DNA from: a virus
IMG/VR virus record: IMGVR_UViG_3300012936_003501
Location: 1 to 51,403 of that record
Direction: 5' to 3' (one strand)
DNA: 51,403 nt
This document shows positions 7,558 through 14,672 of the stretch, piece by piece; positions within the stretch are counted from its first letter, which is position 1, and each line of letters opens with the position of its first letter. The translations under genes and the position numbers were made by a program. A model generated the notes under the pieces. That model was not told the DNA's origin. It made no database searches and saw only the letters and a program-made list of their open reading frames with translations.

Positions 7558-7831
7558 TAATATTCAACAATTAATGGCAATCACATCAGAGGAGTGTGGA
7601 GAACTTACACAAGTCTGTATGAAGATAATGAGAAAATATGATTCAGTTGAGGGAATTGAAAAAGATAAAAAATACCGCACAAAATTAATAGAAGAAGCAG
7701 GTGATGTATTATGTATGCTTGAACTATTAGCAGAGCATGATATTGTCGACTGGCAAGAACTGTACGATCGTGCAGATGTAAAACGTAGTAAACTTAAAAC
7801 ATGGAGTACCTTGATAAATGATGAAAACTAA
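7529..7831 (+). CDS. MazG-like nucleotide pyrophosphohydrolase
   Basis: A 100-residue protein from ATG 7529, preceded by AGAGGAAG. It has the all-alpha NTP pyrophosphohydrolase signature: ITSEECGELTQ (18-28) and KLIEEAGDVLCML (52-64), giving the EExxE and EExxD metal-binding pattern of MazG/dUTPase-like enzymes. It would hydrolyse a nucleoside triphosphate, possibly a non-canonical dNTP or (p)ppGpp-related substrate; the substrate is not readable. MazG-like genes are common in marine phages. Given the suspected modified bases in this genome, clearing unmodified or aberrant dNTPs is a conceivable role. Confidence 0.82.
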   Translation: MSKKLKSPINNIQQLMAITSEECGELTQVCMKIMRKYDSVEGIEKDKKYRTKLIEEAGDVLCMLELLAEHDIVDWQELYDRADVKRSKLKTWSTLINDEN

Positions 7832-8015
7832 AGCACCCACAGATGGTCGTATAGGCATTAAAGAGCTTATTGATTTTTTTCAAACTAGTGCAAACAAACT
7901 CACTGCAAGCGGTGAAGAGGATAGTGCATTTTACTTTGAGCAAGTTGCAGATCATTTAAAGCAAAATCCACACAAAGGTCTTCAAGAAAAAACTGAAAGA
8001 ATTTTAGGTCTTTAA
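7818..8015 (+). CDS. Hypothetical protein, 65 aa
   Basis: Tandem ATGs at 7818 and 7821 overlap the MazG-like end. Small helical soluble protein; its stop overlaps the ATG of the next gene. Not recognised. Confidence 0.6.
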   Translation: MMKTKAPTDGRIGIKELIDFFQTSANKLTASGEEDSAFYFEQVADHLKQNPHKGLQEKTERILGL

Positions 8016-8590
8016 TGGATCTTTGTCCAATACTTCCTATCTATATCGGCACTGCACATTACAGTGAACCTATACAAGAGCTGGAATATATACGCAGTTT
8101 AGATGCTGTGTATAATGTTGAAAATAAAGTTAGTGTCGATAAACGAGTATTAAATTACAACTATTCTTTTAAAAGTTTTATTGAACAAAACTTACAGGAA
8201 TACTTTATTCAAGCGATGGGAAGTGAACAGTCAGTAAATCCTATAATCACACAAAGTTGGTTTACATATACTGATCAGATGCAGTCTATGCACAATCATA
8301 AACACCCAAACTCAATTATAAGTGGAGTGTTTTATATTGATGCACACGATGATGAACTTACTTTCAGCGAAGATACACAAACATATAAAATGTTGGATTG
8401 GGGATATCAAACAAAACAACATAGTATAAAAGTTAATACCGGAGATTTGTTACTTTTTCCAAGTTCATTAGAGCACCATTTTAAACCAATTGAAAATAAT
8501 GGGCGTATTAGCCTTGCATTTAACAGTTTTTTACAAGGATATTTTGGTTCAGAAAATGGTGCTACAAAATTAGGTATAAAAATATTTTAA
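8015..8590 (+). CDS. Putative 2OG-Fe(II) oxygenase (TIGR02466-like)
   Basis: A 191-residue protein with the layout of the TIGR02466 family of 2-oxoglutarate/Fe(II) oxygenases common in cyanophages and other marine phages. SWFTY, then HNHKHPNSIISGVFYI (93-108) carries the first metal ligands. GDLLLFPSSLEHHFKP (143-158) carries the distal His, and RISLAFN (164-170) the 2OG-binding Arg. The substrate is unknown; hydroxylation of a protein or small molecule is likely. It ends the unit, just before an AT-rich hairpin and the 8641 promoter. Confidence 0.75.
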   Translation: MDLCPILPIYIGTAHYSEPIQELEYIRSLDAVYNVENKVSVDKRVLNYNYSFKSFIEQNLQEYFIQAMGSEQSVNPIITQSWFTYTDQMQSMHNHKHPNSIISGVFYIDAHDDELTFSEDTQTYKMLDWGYQTKQHSIKVNTGDLLLFPSSLEHHFKPIENNGRISLAFNSFLQGYFGSENGATKLGIKIF

Positions 8591-8640
8591 AAAAAATTAT
8601 AAGTCATTGTTTTTGCATAATTCTTTTTTTACGAAAACTG

Positions 8641-8686
8641 TTGACATTCAAGACATCTTACACTATATTAATAGTATAAGTTGTTA
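8641..8686 (+). promoter_or_regulatory. Early promoter cassette, copy B
   Basis: TTGACA (8641-8646), a 17-nt spacer with AAGACATC, TATATT (8664-8669), then GTATAAGTTGTTAA. It differs from 5226-5271 at one position. Serves the genes from 8700 to 9444. Confidence 0.86.
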
Positions 8687-8699
8687 ACAAGGAGTGAAA

Positions 8700-8945
8700 A
8701 TGTCAAGAATAGTTCATTTAGATAACGGTTCAGCTATTAAAGCAGATATTATTGAAACATTTGATCGTGCTATTGAAGCAGATGAGAATGTAGCAAAAGG
8801 TATTGCTACTACTAATTTTTGGAACTTTGTAGAAGCTGATATGTACTTAGAACATTCAAGCATTTATAGCGGTGAATACATACAAGAATGTTTTGAAAAA
8901 CTTGCAGACATTTGGATGGGTATTGAGAAAAGGTTTGGTATATAA
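8700..8945 (+). CDS. Hypothetical early protein, 81 aa
   Basis: Start taken at ATG 8700 because AGGAG ends 5 nt upstream; a GTG at 8694 lies inside that site. Acidic protein, unknown function. Its stop overlaps the next ATG. Confidence 0.68.
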   Translation: MSRIVHLDNGSAIKADIIETFDRAIEADENVAKGIATTNFWNFVEADMYLEHSSIYSGEYIQECFEKLADIWMGIEKRFGI

Positions 8946-9235
8946 TGGCAAAACGTGGTGAACTAAAACCTATGGATGCATGGGAACATACAATACGTAA
9001 AAACGCAGTTGCGTATAATGTTGTTATGTTTCAACCTGGCAAAAGCAGTAGAATGTATCAAAGTTTTGATAATTTGCCAATGGCAATTGCATACAGTAAA
9101 ATTACATTGCAAGAGCCAAATAGAATTCGTAGTGCAATGGTTTATGCAATTGATAAAGATGAACACCATGCGCTAGTTGGTACAATGGGTAGACACGATT
9201 TAGAATTTAAAGAAGTGGAAGAAAAAACATGGTAG
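8945..9235 (+). CDS. Hypothetical protein, 96 aa
   Basis: ATG 8945 in a TAATG junction. Basic N-terminus, then alternating helix and strand. No family recognised. Overlaps the next gene by 7 nt. Confidence 0.65.
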   Translation: MAKRGELKPMDAWEHTIRKNAVAYNVVMFQPGKSSRMYQSFDNLPMAIAYSKITLQEPNRIRSAMVYAIDKDEHHALVGTMGRHDLEFKEVEEKTW

Positions 9236-9444
9236 ATGCACCAGCACTTGGACGTTATATGATGGACTTAACTTATCAGGTTAAGGACAATTATGAATTA
9301 GCAAATAAGTTAAGTTATCTCGGAGAAGAGTTAACTGAATTAGGTACACCGTTTAGTAAGCGGTGGGATCAGTATACTACACTGGATAAAAAACTTATTA
9401 TCCTATGTAAAGAAAAGATGGAAAAAGAACGAACAGGCTCTTGA
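9229..9444 (+). CDS. Hypothetical protein, 71 aa
   Basis: ATG 9229. Helical, charged; no recognised domain. Its TGA stop (9442-9444) lies within the -35 box of the next promoter. Confidence 0.62.
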   Translation: MVDAPALGRYMMDLTYQVKDNYELANKLSYLGEELTELGTPFSKRWDQYTTLDKKLIILCKEKMEKERTGS

Positions 9445-9469
9445 CATTCGGTTCAAGATGTCTTATATT
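9441..9469 (+). promoter_or_regulatory. Early promoter of the cassette family
   Basis: TTGACA (9441-9446), a 17-nt spacer with AAGATGTC, TATATT (9464-9469), followed by GTAAGTTGA. Drives the HAD gene at 9500. Confidence 0.82.
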
Positions 9470-9499
9470 ATATATGTAAGTTGAGAAAGAAAGGTAAAT

Positions 9500-10072
9500 A
9501 TGAACAATTTAATACTCACTGATGTTGATGGCGTACTGCTTGATTGGGAAACTGGCTTTCACGATTGGATGGAGACAAAAGGTTTTGTCCGAAATGCAAT
9601 CGCTAGTTATGATATGCATGTTGTTTACAATCAAAGAAAAGAGCATGTAAAAGAGCTTGTACGTGAATACAATAACAGTGCGTGGATGTGTTGTTTAAAA
9701 CCTTTACGAGATGCAATTGACGGTGTAAAAATGCTCGCTGATGCCGGATATAAATTTGGTGCTATTACTAGCTTGAGCTTAGATCCTTACGCAGGTCAAC
9801 TAAGAGAAGAAAACTTAAAAAAGTACTTTGGTGATGTTTTTGAGTTTGTAACATGTTTAGATACTGGCGCTGATAAAAATGAAGCATTACTTCCTTATAA
9901 GGATAGTGGGCTATGGTGGATTGAGGATAAACCTTCAAACGCACAGCTTGGCGCAGAATTTGGTTTGAAAAGTTTGCTTGTGCGACATGAGCACAATGGT
10001 TACTTTGATTGCGACGGCGTAACTAAGGTAGACAATTGGGCGCAAATTGCTAATCTAATTATTAAGTCTTAA
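9500..10072 (+). CDS. HAD-superfamily phosphatase, deoxyribonucleotidase-like
   Basis: A 190-residue HAD hydrolase. Motif I is LILTDVDGVLLDW (nucleophile Asp8, acid Asp10), motif II is the Thr/Ser near 90-91 (GAITSLS), a Lys lies near 126, and motif IV is WWIEDKPSNA with Glu142-Asp143. The DVDGVLLDW start and the length resemble 5'(3')-deoxyribonucleotidase-type phage proteins, which remove phosphate from nucleotides; sugar phosphate or other substrates are possible. It stands alone behind its own promoter and faces the convergent phoH gene only 2 nt away. Confidence 0.78.
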   Translation: MNNLILTDVDGVLLDWETGFHDWMETKGFVRNAIASYDMHVVYNQRKEHVKELVREYNNSAWMCCLKPLRDAIDGVKMLADAGYKFGAITSLSLDPYAGQLREENLKKYFGDVFEFVTCLDTGADKNEALLPYKDSGLWWIEDKPSNAQLGAEFGLKSLLVRHEHNGYFDCDGVTKVDNWAQIANLIIKS

Positions 10073-10073
10073 A

Positions 10074-10790
10074 TCACTCGCCGTAGATATCTAATACATC
10101 AACAACAGCAGGGTGTCGTTCGACATCCTGTTTTGTAAAATGCACACACCCGATGGTGTTGTGGTCGGTGGTTAAACGTTGTGTAAAATCTTTTAAACCA
10201 TTATTTTGGTATCCTCTATCATGTTGTGCCAGGTCGCCTGTGACAACTATTTTAGAACCGGTACCAATGCGTGTTAGTAACATTTTCATTTGCTCTGGTG
10301 TAGCATTTTGCATTTCATCCGCTACGATCCAGCACTCCTTAAATGTTCTTCCTCGCATATAAGCAAGTGGAGCAATTTCAATTTCTTTATTTTCTATCAT
10401 ACGTTCCACTTGTTTTGGTGTCCAATGTTCTTCAAGAACATCGAATATCGGTCTTGTCCAAGGTGCCATCTTATCTTTAAGATCTCCGGGCAAAAATCCG
10501 TGTTGTTCGTCTACTGAAACAGCAGGTCTCGTAATTACAATTTTACTAACTTCTCCACTATCATACTTGTGTATACCCATTTGGACAGCCAGCATGGTTT
10601 TACCCGTGCCTGCAGGTCCAGTTGCAAAACATATAGATTTTTGAGGGTCGTCTAATAGGTCAATGTAATCTTCTTGATGTACATTGCGTGGTAAAATAGT
10701 TATTTTCTTTTTGCGATACGTTTGTAATTCTACTACCATATCGTTAAAGTTTGAATTCCTGCTATTTTGTTTTCTCGCTCTTTTGGCCAT
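10074..10790 (-). CDS. phoH: PhoH-like ATPase
   Basis: A 238-residue PhoH-family P-loop ATPase with Walker A GPAGTGKT (58-65), VITRPAV (85-91), Walker B-type IVADEMQNA (155-163) and VVTGDLAQHD (182-191). The start at 10790 is preferred because GGAG lies 6 nt before it; an ATG at 10802 would add four residues. PhoH is widespread in marine phages; suggested roles include RNA metabolism and phosphate stress, and the precise function is not settled. It is the only minus-strand gene in the window, convergent with the HAD gene and divergent from the late region. Confidence 0.9.
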   Translation of the reverse strand: MAKRARKQNSRNSNFNDMVVELQTYRKKKITILPRNVHQEDYIDLLDDPQKSICFATGPAGTGKTMLAVQMGIHKYDSGEVSKIVITRPAVSVDEQHGFLPGDLKDKMAPWTRPIFDVLEEHWTPKQVERMIENKEIEIAPLAYMRGRTFKECWIVADEMQNATPEQMKMLLTRIGTGSKIVVTGDLAQHDRGYQNNGLKDFTQRLTTDHNTIGCVHFTKQDVERHPAVVDVLDIYGE

Positions 10791-10835
10791 GTAGTACTCC
10801 ATTGTTTGTTGTTGCGCCCAATGTGTCTACAAAAG

Positions 10836-10843
10836 TATTTATT
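10836..10843 (-). promoter_or_regulatory. Late-type promoter for phoH
   Basis: On the minus strand this reads AATAAATA, the same late -10 element that precedes the structural genes. It lies 33 nt beyond the phoH ATG at 10802. Confidence 0.55.
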
Positions 10844-10851
10844 AAAAAGAA

Positions 10852-10859
10852 CTAAATAG
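10852..10859 (+). promoter_or_regulatory. Late-type promoter for the 10867 operon
   Basis: CTAAATAG, a variant of the TATAAATA late element. It ends 7 nt before ATG 10867, so the transcript would have almost no leader. Confidence 0.5.
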
Positions 10860-10866
10860 TAGTAAG

Positions 10867-11403
10867 ATGAGTACAGAATTAGAACAATTAAAAAACACAT
10901 TAGATGGTATTATCGAATCAAGCAGTGATTTAAGTGTCTTGCTTGACTTTGAAGAAGTATTGGACAATTTGAATATGTATGCATATAAGAATTGGGAGTA
11001 CGGAGAAATTATTGCAGGTCCAGACGTATCACGTTATTGGATCACGGTAACATTACTATACCCAGAAAGATTAATGCCGGACCCAGATGCGGCATTAAGA
11101 TTAATTAAACACGGAGCAAGAGTATTTTATAAAAAAGATACACTACTTGAGCCTGTAAAAATTACTAAACCAGAAGACATGGGTGAAATAGATCCTAAAA
11201 CAGGTAAACGTAAGCCTAAGAAGAAAAAAACAAAGGTATGGTTAGTAACAATTGAAATGCCACGTGACTTTGTAAATGAATTTGAAAGTTCAAAAGTTAC
11301 AGTTAACGGTGTTGACATTGATATGAGTGAAGTTGATAGTGCATACGATTCAGATTACGATAACGAGATGAATCCAGACAAACAAGATATAGGAATAGAA
11401 TAA
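10867..11403 (+). CDS. Hypothetical late protein, 178 aa (structural?)
   Basis: An acidic protein with a lysine-rich linker (KTGKRKPKKKKTKVW, near 113-128) between two beta-rich parts; it ends in an Asp-rich tail. It opens the late operon that carries proteins with LAGL motifs, IF-1 and the spanins, so a virion or assembly role is likely from position. No Shine-Dalgarno site is visible before ATG 10867. Its stop overlaps the next ATG. Confidence 0.72.
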   Translation: MSTELEQLKNTLDGIIESSSDLSVLLDFEEVLDNLNMYAYKNWEYGEIIAGPDVSRYWITVTLLYPERLMPDPDAALRLIKHGARVFYKKDTLLEPVKITKPEDMGEIDPKTGKRKPKKKKTKVWLVTIEMPRDFVNEFESSKVTVNGVDIDMSEVDSAYDSDYDNEMNPDKQDIGIE

Positions 11404-12299
11404 TGAGTGAGTTAGATAGAGTAAAACACTTAGCAGGATTGACATTAGAAATGGATTCGGCCAGAGGACTACTAAAAGAATATACAGTAGAAGATGTAGC
11501 TGATCGCCAAACTCTGCAGAAACTAGCAGGTATTGAAGAAGCTATGGACGGAGAGATTACCAAAGACTCAGTCAAGCAGAGTGCATTAGAATTACTAGTA
11601 GATATTGCAAAAACTTCTAAACAATACAAAGGTGAAGTCACAGACGATCAAGTTCATTATTTAGGCAGTCTTGTACATGATTTTGATATGGCTGGCATTG
11701 AAACAGAAAAATATAGTGAAATAGAAAAATTATTTAGAACAATGGCAGACACTGAAAGAGCAGACATGGAAATGATTCAACCAGCATATGCCCAAGCAAA
11801 GAATCTAGACGAAGCATATTCACCAGGTGATGAAAATGAAGAGGGCATGGTAAGTGATTGCTGTGGTGCTCCTATAATGGATGTTTATGAAGGTCATGGA
11901 AGATGCAGTGATTGTAAAGAAATGGCATCAGCAGTTAACGAAAGTAAGTCAGAAGGTGATGCTTGGTATATTGAACAAGATGCAAGACGTATGGCAGAAA
12001 AAGACGGACATGATTGGGCAAGCATGCCATATGGACGTAAAAGTGTTTATCGTGACAAAGCCGCAGAAATGCGTAAAGGTGACGAAGAAGATGATGATAT
12101 GTATGAAGCAGTAGGCCCAGCGGCTGAAATTTTTTATGAAATGCAAGACATGTATGCAGGAGGCGTAAGCCCAAGTAAACCACATGAAACTATTATTGAC
12201 GAGCTAGTACGTTTCCTAAGCGGTGACCAACTAGAAGATTTTGTAGAGACTTTCCGTAGACATCACATGGATCTCGGCGACGACATGTTTAAGGATTAA
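11403..12299 (+). CDS. Putative virion/prohead-associated protein with a zinc-ribbon-like insert
   Basis: A 298-residue acidic protein starting ATG 11403. It begins with a RVKHLAGL motif (residues 5-12), repeated as LQKLAGI near 38-44. The middle holds SDCCGAPIMDVYEGHGRCSDCKE (near 150-172), a CxC...CxxC zinc-ribbon-like segment. The C-terminal 60 residues form a helical domain (PHETIIDELVRFLSG...). The RVKxLAGL peptide recurs at the end of the next protein and resembles short tags found in structural proteins of marine T4-like phages. An assembly or core role is inferred, not shown. Confidence 0.65.
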   Translation: MSELDRVKHLAGLTLEMDSARGLLKEYTVEDVADRQTLQKLAGIEEAMDGEITKDSVKQSALELLVDIAKTSKQYKGEVTDDQVHYLGSLVHDFDMAGIETEKYSEIEKLFRTMADTERADMEMIQPAYAQAKNLDEAYSPGDENEEGMVSDCCGAPIMDVYEGHGRCSDCKEMASAVNESKSEGDAWYIEQDARRMAEKDGHDWASMPYGRKSVYRDKAAEMRKGDEEDDDMYEAVGPAAEIFYEMQDMYAGGVSPSKPHETIIDELVRFLSGDQLEDFVETFRRHHMDLGDDMFKD

Positions 12300-12302
12300 A
12301 AA

Positions 12303-12779
12303 ATGACAGTAAAATATGCAGAAATGGAAAACTTAGTTACCCCTACTATTAGTATCGACCAATACAAACCAAAGATTGGCGAACCAAACGAAACAGTAGT
12401 AGTTGCATTTGAAGTTGCATTTGAGCAACCTGCTAAAGATTTAAGTAACTTGATCGAAACTGATGTAGCCGATACACTAGATGTAGATGTTAGTGATGGG
12501 CCAAACAGTGACGGAAAGTATATGGTATTTGTTGAGTTTGATCGTGATAAAGATTTATACGAAGGCATTATGAATATCGTAAAAGTTGCTAGTCAGGTAA
12601 CAGCAATTACAGAATGGAAATATAATTATTTTAAAGGCCCGGATAGTGCAGACTTAACAGCAGAAAACTTAGCTGAAACAGTTCTTGACAATTCAGAAGA
12701 GTATGTGTTACGTTATAGTAATGATGATACAGAAACTAATGAATCAATCGAAAGAGTAAAGGAACTTGCGGGGCTGTAA
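12303..12779 (+). CDS. Hypothetical late protein, 158 aa
   Basis: ATG 12303, 3 nt after the previous stop. An N-terminal beta-rich domain ([16 protein letters not shown]..., [17 protein letters not shown]) is followed by a helical tail that ends in [10 protein letters not shown]. The tail repeats the motif found at the start of the 11403 protein. Unknown function; probably part of the same structure. Confidence 0.68.
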   Translation: MTVKYAEMENLVTPTISIDQYKPKIGEPNETVVVAFEVAFEQPAKDLSNLIETDVADTLDVDVSDGPNSDGKYMVFVEFDRDKDLYEGIMNIVKVASQVTAITEWKYNYFKGPDSADLTAENLAETVLDNSEEYVLRYSNDDTETNESIERVKELAGL

Positions 12780-12997
12780 TGGCGAAGGAAGAAGCACTAG
12801 TATTTCCAGGTAAAGTAGTTAATTGCCTTCCGAACGCACTTTTCAAAGTTGAATTAGAGAATGGTCATCAAATAATTGCGACTATAAGTGGCAAAATTAG
12901 AAGATTTAATATTAACATATTACAAGACGACCGAGTAGATGTAGAAATGACGCCATACGATTTGGATAAAGGTCGCATAGTTTTTAGGCACAAATAA
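12779..12997 (+). CDS. infA: Translation initiation factor IF-1 homologue
   Basis: A 72-residue S1/OB-fold protein, exactly the length of bacterial IF-1, with the family landmarks in order: [30 protein letters not shown] (1-30, described by its LPNA.F.VELENGH box), [12 protein letters not shown] (34-45), [22 protein letters not shown] (51-72). IF-1 binds the A site of the 30S subunit during initiation. Phage copies are unusual; it may favour phage mRNAs, including leaderless ones, or replace host IF-1 late in infection. It is coupled to genes on both sides (ATG overlaps the preceding TAA), so it is expressed with the late operon. Confidence 0.88.
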   Translation: MAKEEALVFPGKVVNCLPNALFKVELENGHQIIATISGKIRRFNINILQDDRVDVEMTPYDLDKGRIVFRHK

Positions 12998-13482
12998 TGA
13001 GCAAGATATTAATAGTTATTATTATTATGATGGGCGGTATTGGTTACTGGTATTACAACGATTCTCAAGAACGTATGGAAATACTACAAGCAAATAACGC
13101 AACACTAAAAGCAAATCAAGCAAACTTAGAACAAGCAATTGCAACACAGCAACAAACTATGGAGCAATTACAAAGAGATTTCGAACGAGTTGCAGAACAA
13201 AATGCAAAACTGCAAGAACAATATGCGGCAATACGAAAACAAAACCAAAGACTTGCTGATAAATTAGAGAAGATCGATTTAGAAGCGGCGGCAATTTCTA
13301 ATGCAGAAAGTATTGAACGTGCAGTCAATGGCGGAACAAAAAACGCAGGCAGATGTTTTGAAATACTAAGCGGAAGTCCACTAACGGAGAAAGAATTAAA
13401 TGCAGAAAACAAAAACGCTTTTAACAAAGAGTGTCCTTGGCTTTGGCCTGGTCCTCCTACTGAGCGGGTGTCTGGGCAGTAA
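12997..13482 (+). CDS. i-spanin (Rz-like) lysis protein
   Basis: A 161-residue type II membrane protein: residues 4-19 form a transmembrane anchor (ILIVIIIMMGGIGYWY), followed by about 90 residues of Gln/Glu-rich coiled coil in the periplasm. A C-terminal domain follows with Cys residues in GRCFEIL and KECPWLWPG. This is the layout of an inner-membrane spanin, which joins an outer-membrane lipoprotein to fuse the membranes at lysis. The matching lipoprotein gene starts inside its 3' end in another frame, which supports the call. Confidence 0.8.
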   Translation: MSKILIVIIIMMGGIGYWYYNDSQERMEILQANNATLKANQANLEQAIATQQQTMEQLQRDFERVAEQNAKLQEQYAAIRKQNQRLADKLEKIDLEAAAISNAESIERAVNGGTKNAGRCFEILSGSPLTEKELNAENKNAFNKECPWLWPGPPTERVSGQ

Positions 13483-13816
13483 TACTGTTGTCGAACCTCC
13501 AGTAGTTATTAAAGCAGAACCAATTCAAAAACCGGATCTAACATTACCTCCTGTTGATCAACTTAACATGCGTGAAGTAAAGTGGGTTGTAATTAACGAA
13601 GATAACGTGGATTCTGTTATTGAAAAATTAAGAACCCGTGACGGTGCATTTGCTGTATATGCACTAACCGGAGAAGGCTATGGTAACTTAGGTCTTAACT
13701 TTAGCGACATTAGAGCAATGGTACAGCAACAACAAGCAATTATTGCGGCATACGAAAACTATTATAAATCTGCCGAAAAAGCAATAGACAATCACAACAA
13801 ATCTGTAAATGAATGA
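13400..13816 (+). CDS. o-spanin (Rz1-like) lipoprotein
   Basis: A 138-residue lipoprotein whose ATG (13400) lies 83 nt inside the i-spanin gene in a different frame. The signal ends LLLSGCLG, a lipobox, and is followed by a proline-rich stretch (VVEPPVVIKAEPIQKPDLTLPPVD) typical of Rz1 proteins. The remainder is longer than most Rz1 proteins and helical (AIIAAYENYYKSAEKAI). It should sit in the outer membrane and pair with the i-spanin. Overlaps the DnaJ start by 8 nt. Confidence 0.78.
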   Translation: MQKTKTLLTKSVLGFGLVLLLSGCLGSNTVVEPPVVIKAEPIQKPDLTLPPVDQLNMREVKWVVINEDNVDSVIEKLRTRDGAFAVYALTGEGYGNLGLNFSDIRAMVQQQQAIIAAYENYYKSAEKAIDNHNKSVNE

Positions 13817-14612
13817 TCCATGGAAAGAACTTGGAGTTAATCGAACTGCAAGTGAAGATGAAGTCAAACAAGCCTACAGACGTTTAGCAAAACAATATCA
13901 TCCTGACAAGCCGACGGGTAATGAAGAAAAGTTTAAGCGTGTTAGCGAGGCTTATGATATTATTAAGAACGGAGGTCCACAACAACCTAACAATCCGTTT
14001 CACCATCAGCAAGGACCAAATCCTTTTCAACAACGAAATCCTTTTGAAGGATTTGAAGATATATTTGCACAACAGTTTGGTGACTTTAGAAGACGTCCTC
14101 CGAGAAATAATGATACAAAAATACAAGTTGTAGTGTCACTAGAAGAAGTTGTTACACAAAGCACTAAAGTATTAGATTTAAAATTTCGTAACGGTAAAGG
14201 TAGACAAGTAAAAATAACATTACCTCCTGGACTAACACACGGTAGTGAAGTAAGATATGCACAATACGGAGAGAATACAATACCAGATGTACCCGCTGGA
14301 AGTTTATTTGTAACCTTTTTATTACAGCCTCATCGTGATTTTAAAGTTGAACATCACAATCTTATAAAAAGGTTAAATATTAGTATACGAGAAGCAATGG
14401 TAGGAACAGATAAAATTATAGATACGTTAGACGGTCGTAACTTAAAAATAAATATTAAGCCAGGAACGCAAGCAAAAACAAGATTGCGTATTCCAGAAGG
14501 CGGCTTACCAAGAAACAAGATGCCCAATGGTGATCTTTTCGTAGAATTAAACGTACAGATACCCGCACTCAACGAACAAGATTTAGATAAAAAATTACAA
14601 GATTTATTATAG
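13809..14612 (+). CDS. DnaJ-family co-chaperone (type B, no zinc finger)
   Basis: A 267-residue protein with an N-terminal J domain (residues 3-55; the HPD motif at 31-33), a Pro/Gln/Phe-rich linker (59-95), and two beta-sandwich substrate domains (KFRNGKGRQVKITLPPG..., FKVEHHNLIKRLNISIREAMVGT, RIPEGGLP). The CxxCxGxG zinc region of DnaJ is absent, so it resembles CbpA/type II J proteins. It would stimulate host DnaK. It directly precedes the ClpA-like gene, suggesting a protein-folding/turnover pair used in late infection. Confidence 0.9.
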   Translation: MNDPWKELGVNRTASEDEVKQAYRRLAKQYHPDKPTGNEEKFKRVSEAYDIIKNGGPQQPNNPFHHQQGPNPFQQRNPFEGFEDIFAQQFGDFRRRPPRNNDTKIQVVVSLEEVVTQSTKVLDLKFRNGKGRQVKITLPPGLTHGSEVRYAQYGENTIPDVPAGSLFVTFLLQPHRDFKVEHHNLIKRLNISIREAMVGTDKIIDTLDGRNLKINIKPGTQAKTRLRIPEGGLPRNKMPNGDLFVELNVQIPALNEQDLDKKLQDLL

Positions 14613-14618
14613 ATTACC

Positions 14619-14647
14619 TTGACAATTTAAGTTAATATCACTATATT
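14619..14647 (+). promoter_or_regulatory. sigma70-type promoter for clpA
   Basis: TTGACA (14619-14624), a 17-nt spacer, TATATT (14642-14647). It lacks the AAGACATC spacer motif of the cassette family. An early-type promoter inside the late region. Confidence 0.75.
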
Positions 14648-14672
14648 AAATAAAACAGAGGAACAAATATTA

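Noticed and set aside
8589-8631. A terminator after the TIGR02466-like oxygenase gene
   Set aside because: AAAAAATTAT/ATAATTCTTTTTT can pair, but the stem is almost all A-T with a mismatch; too weak to call.
11935-12185. Overlapping minus-strand frames of about 80 aa
   Set aside because: His/Tyr/Leu-rich translations opposite the 298-aa late gene, in two frames at once; typical antisense shadows.
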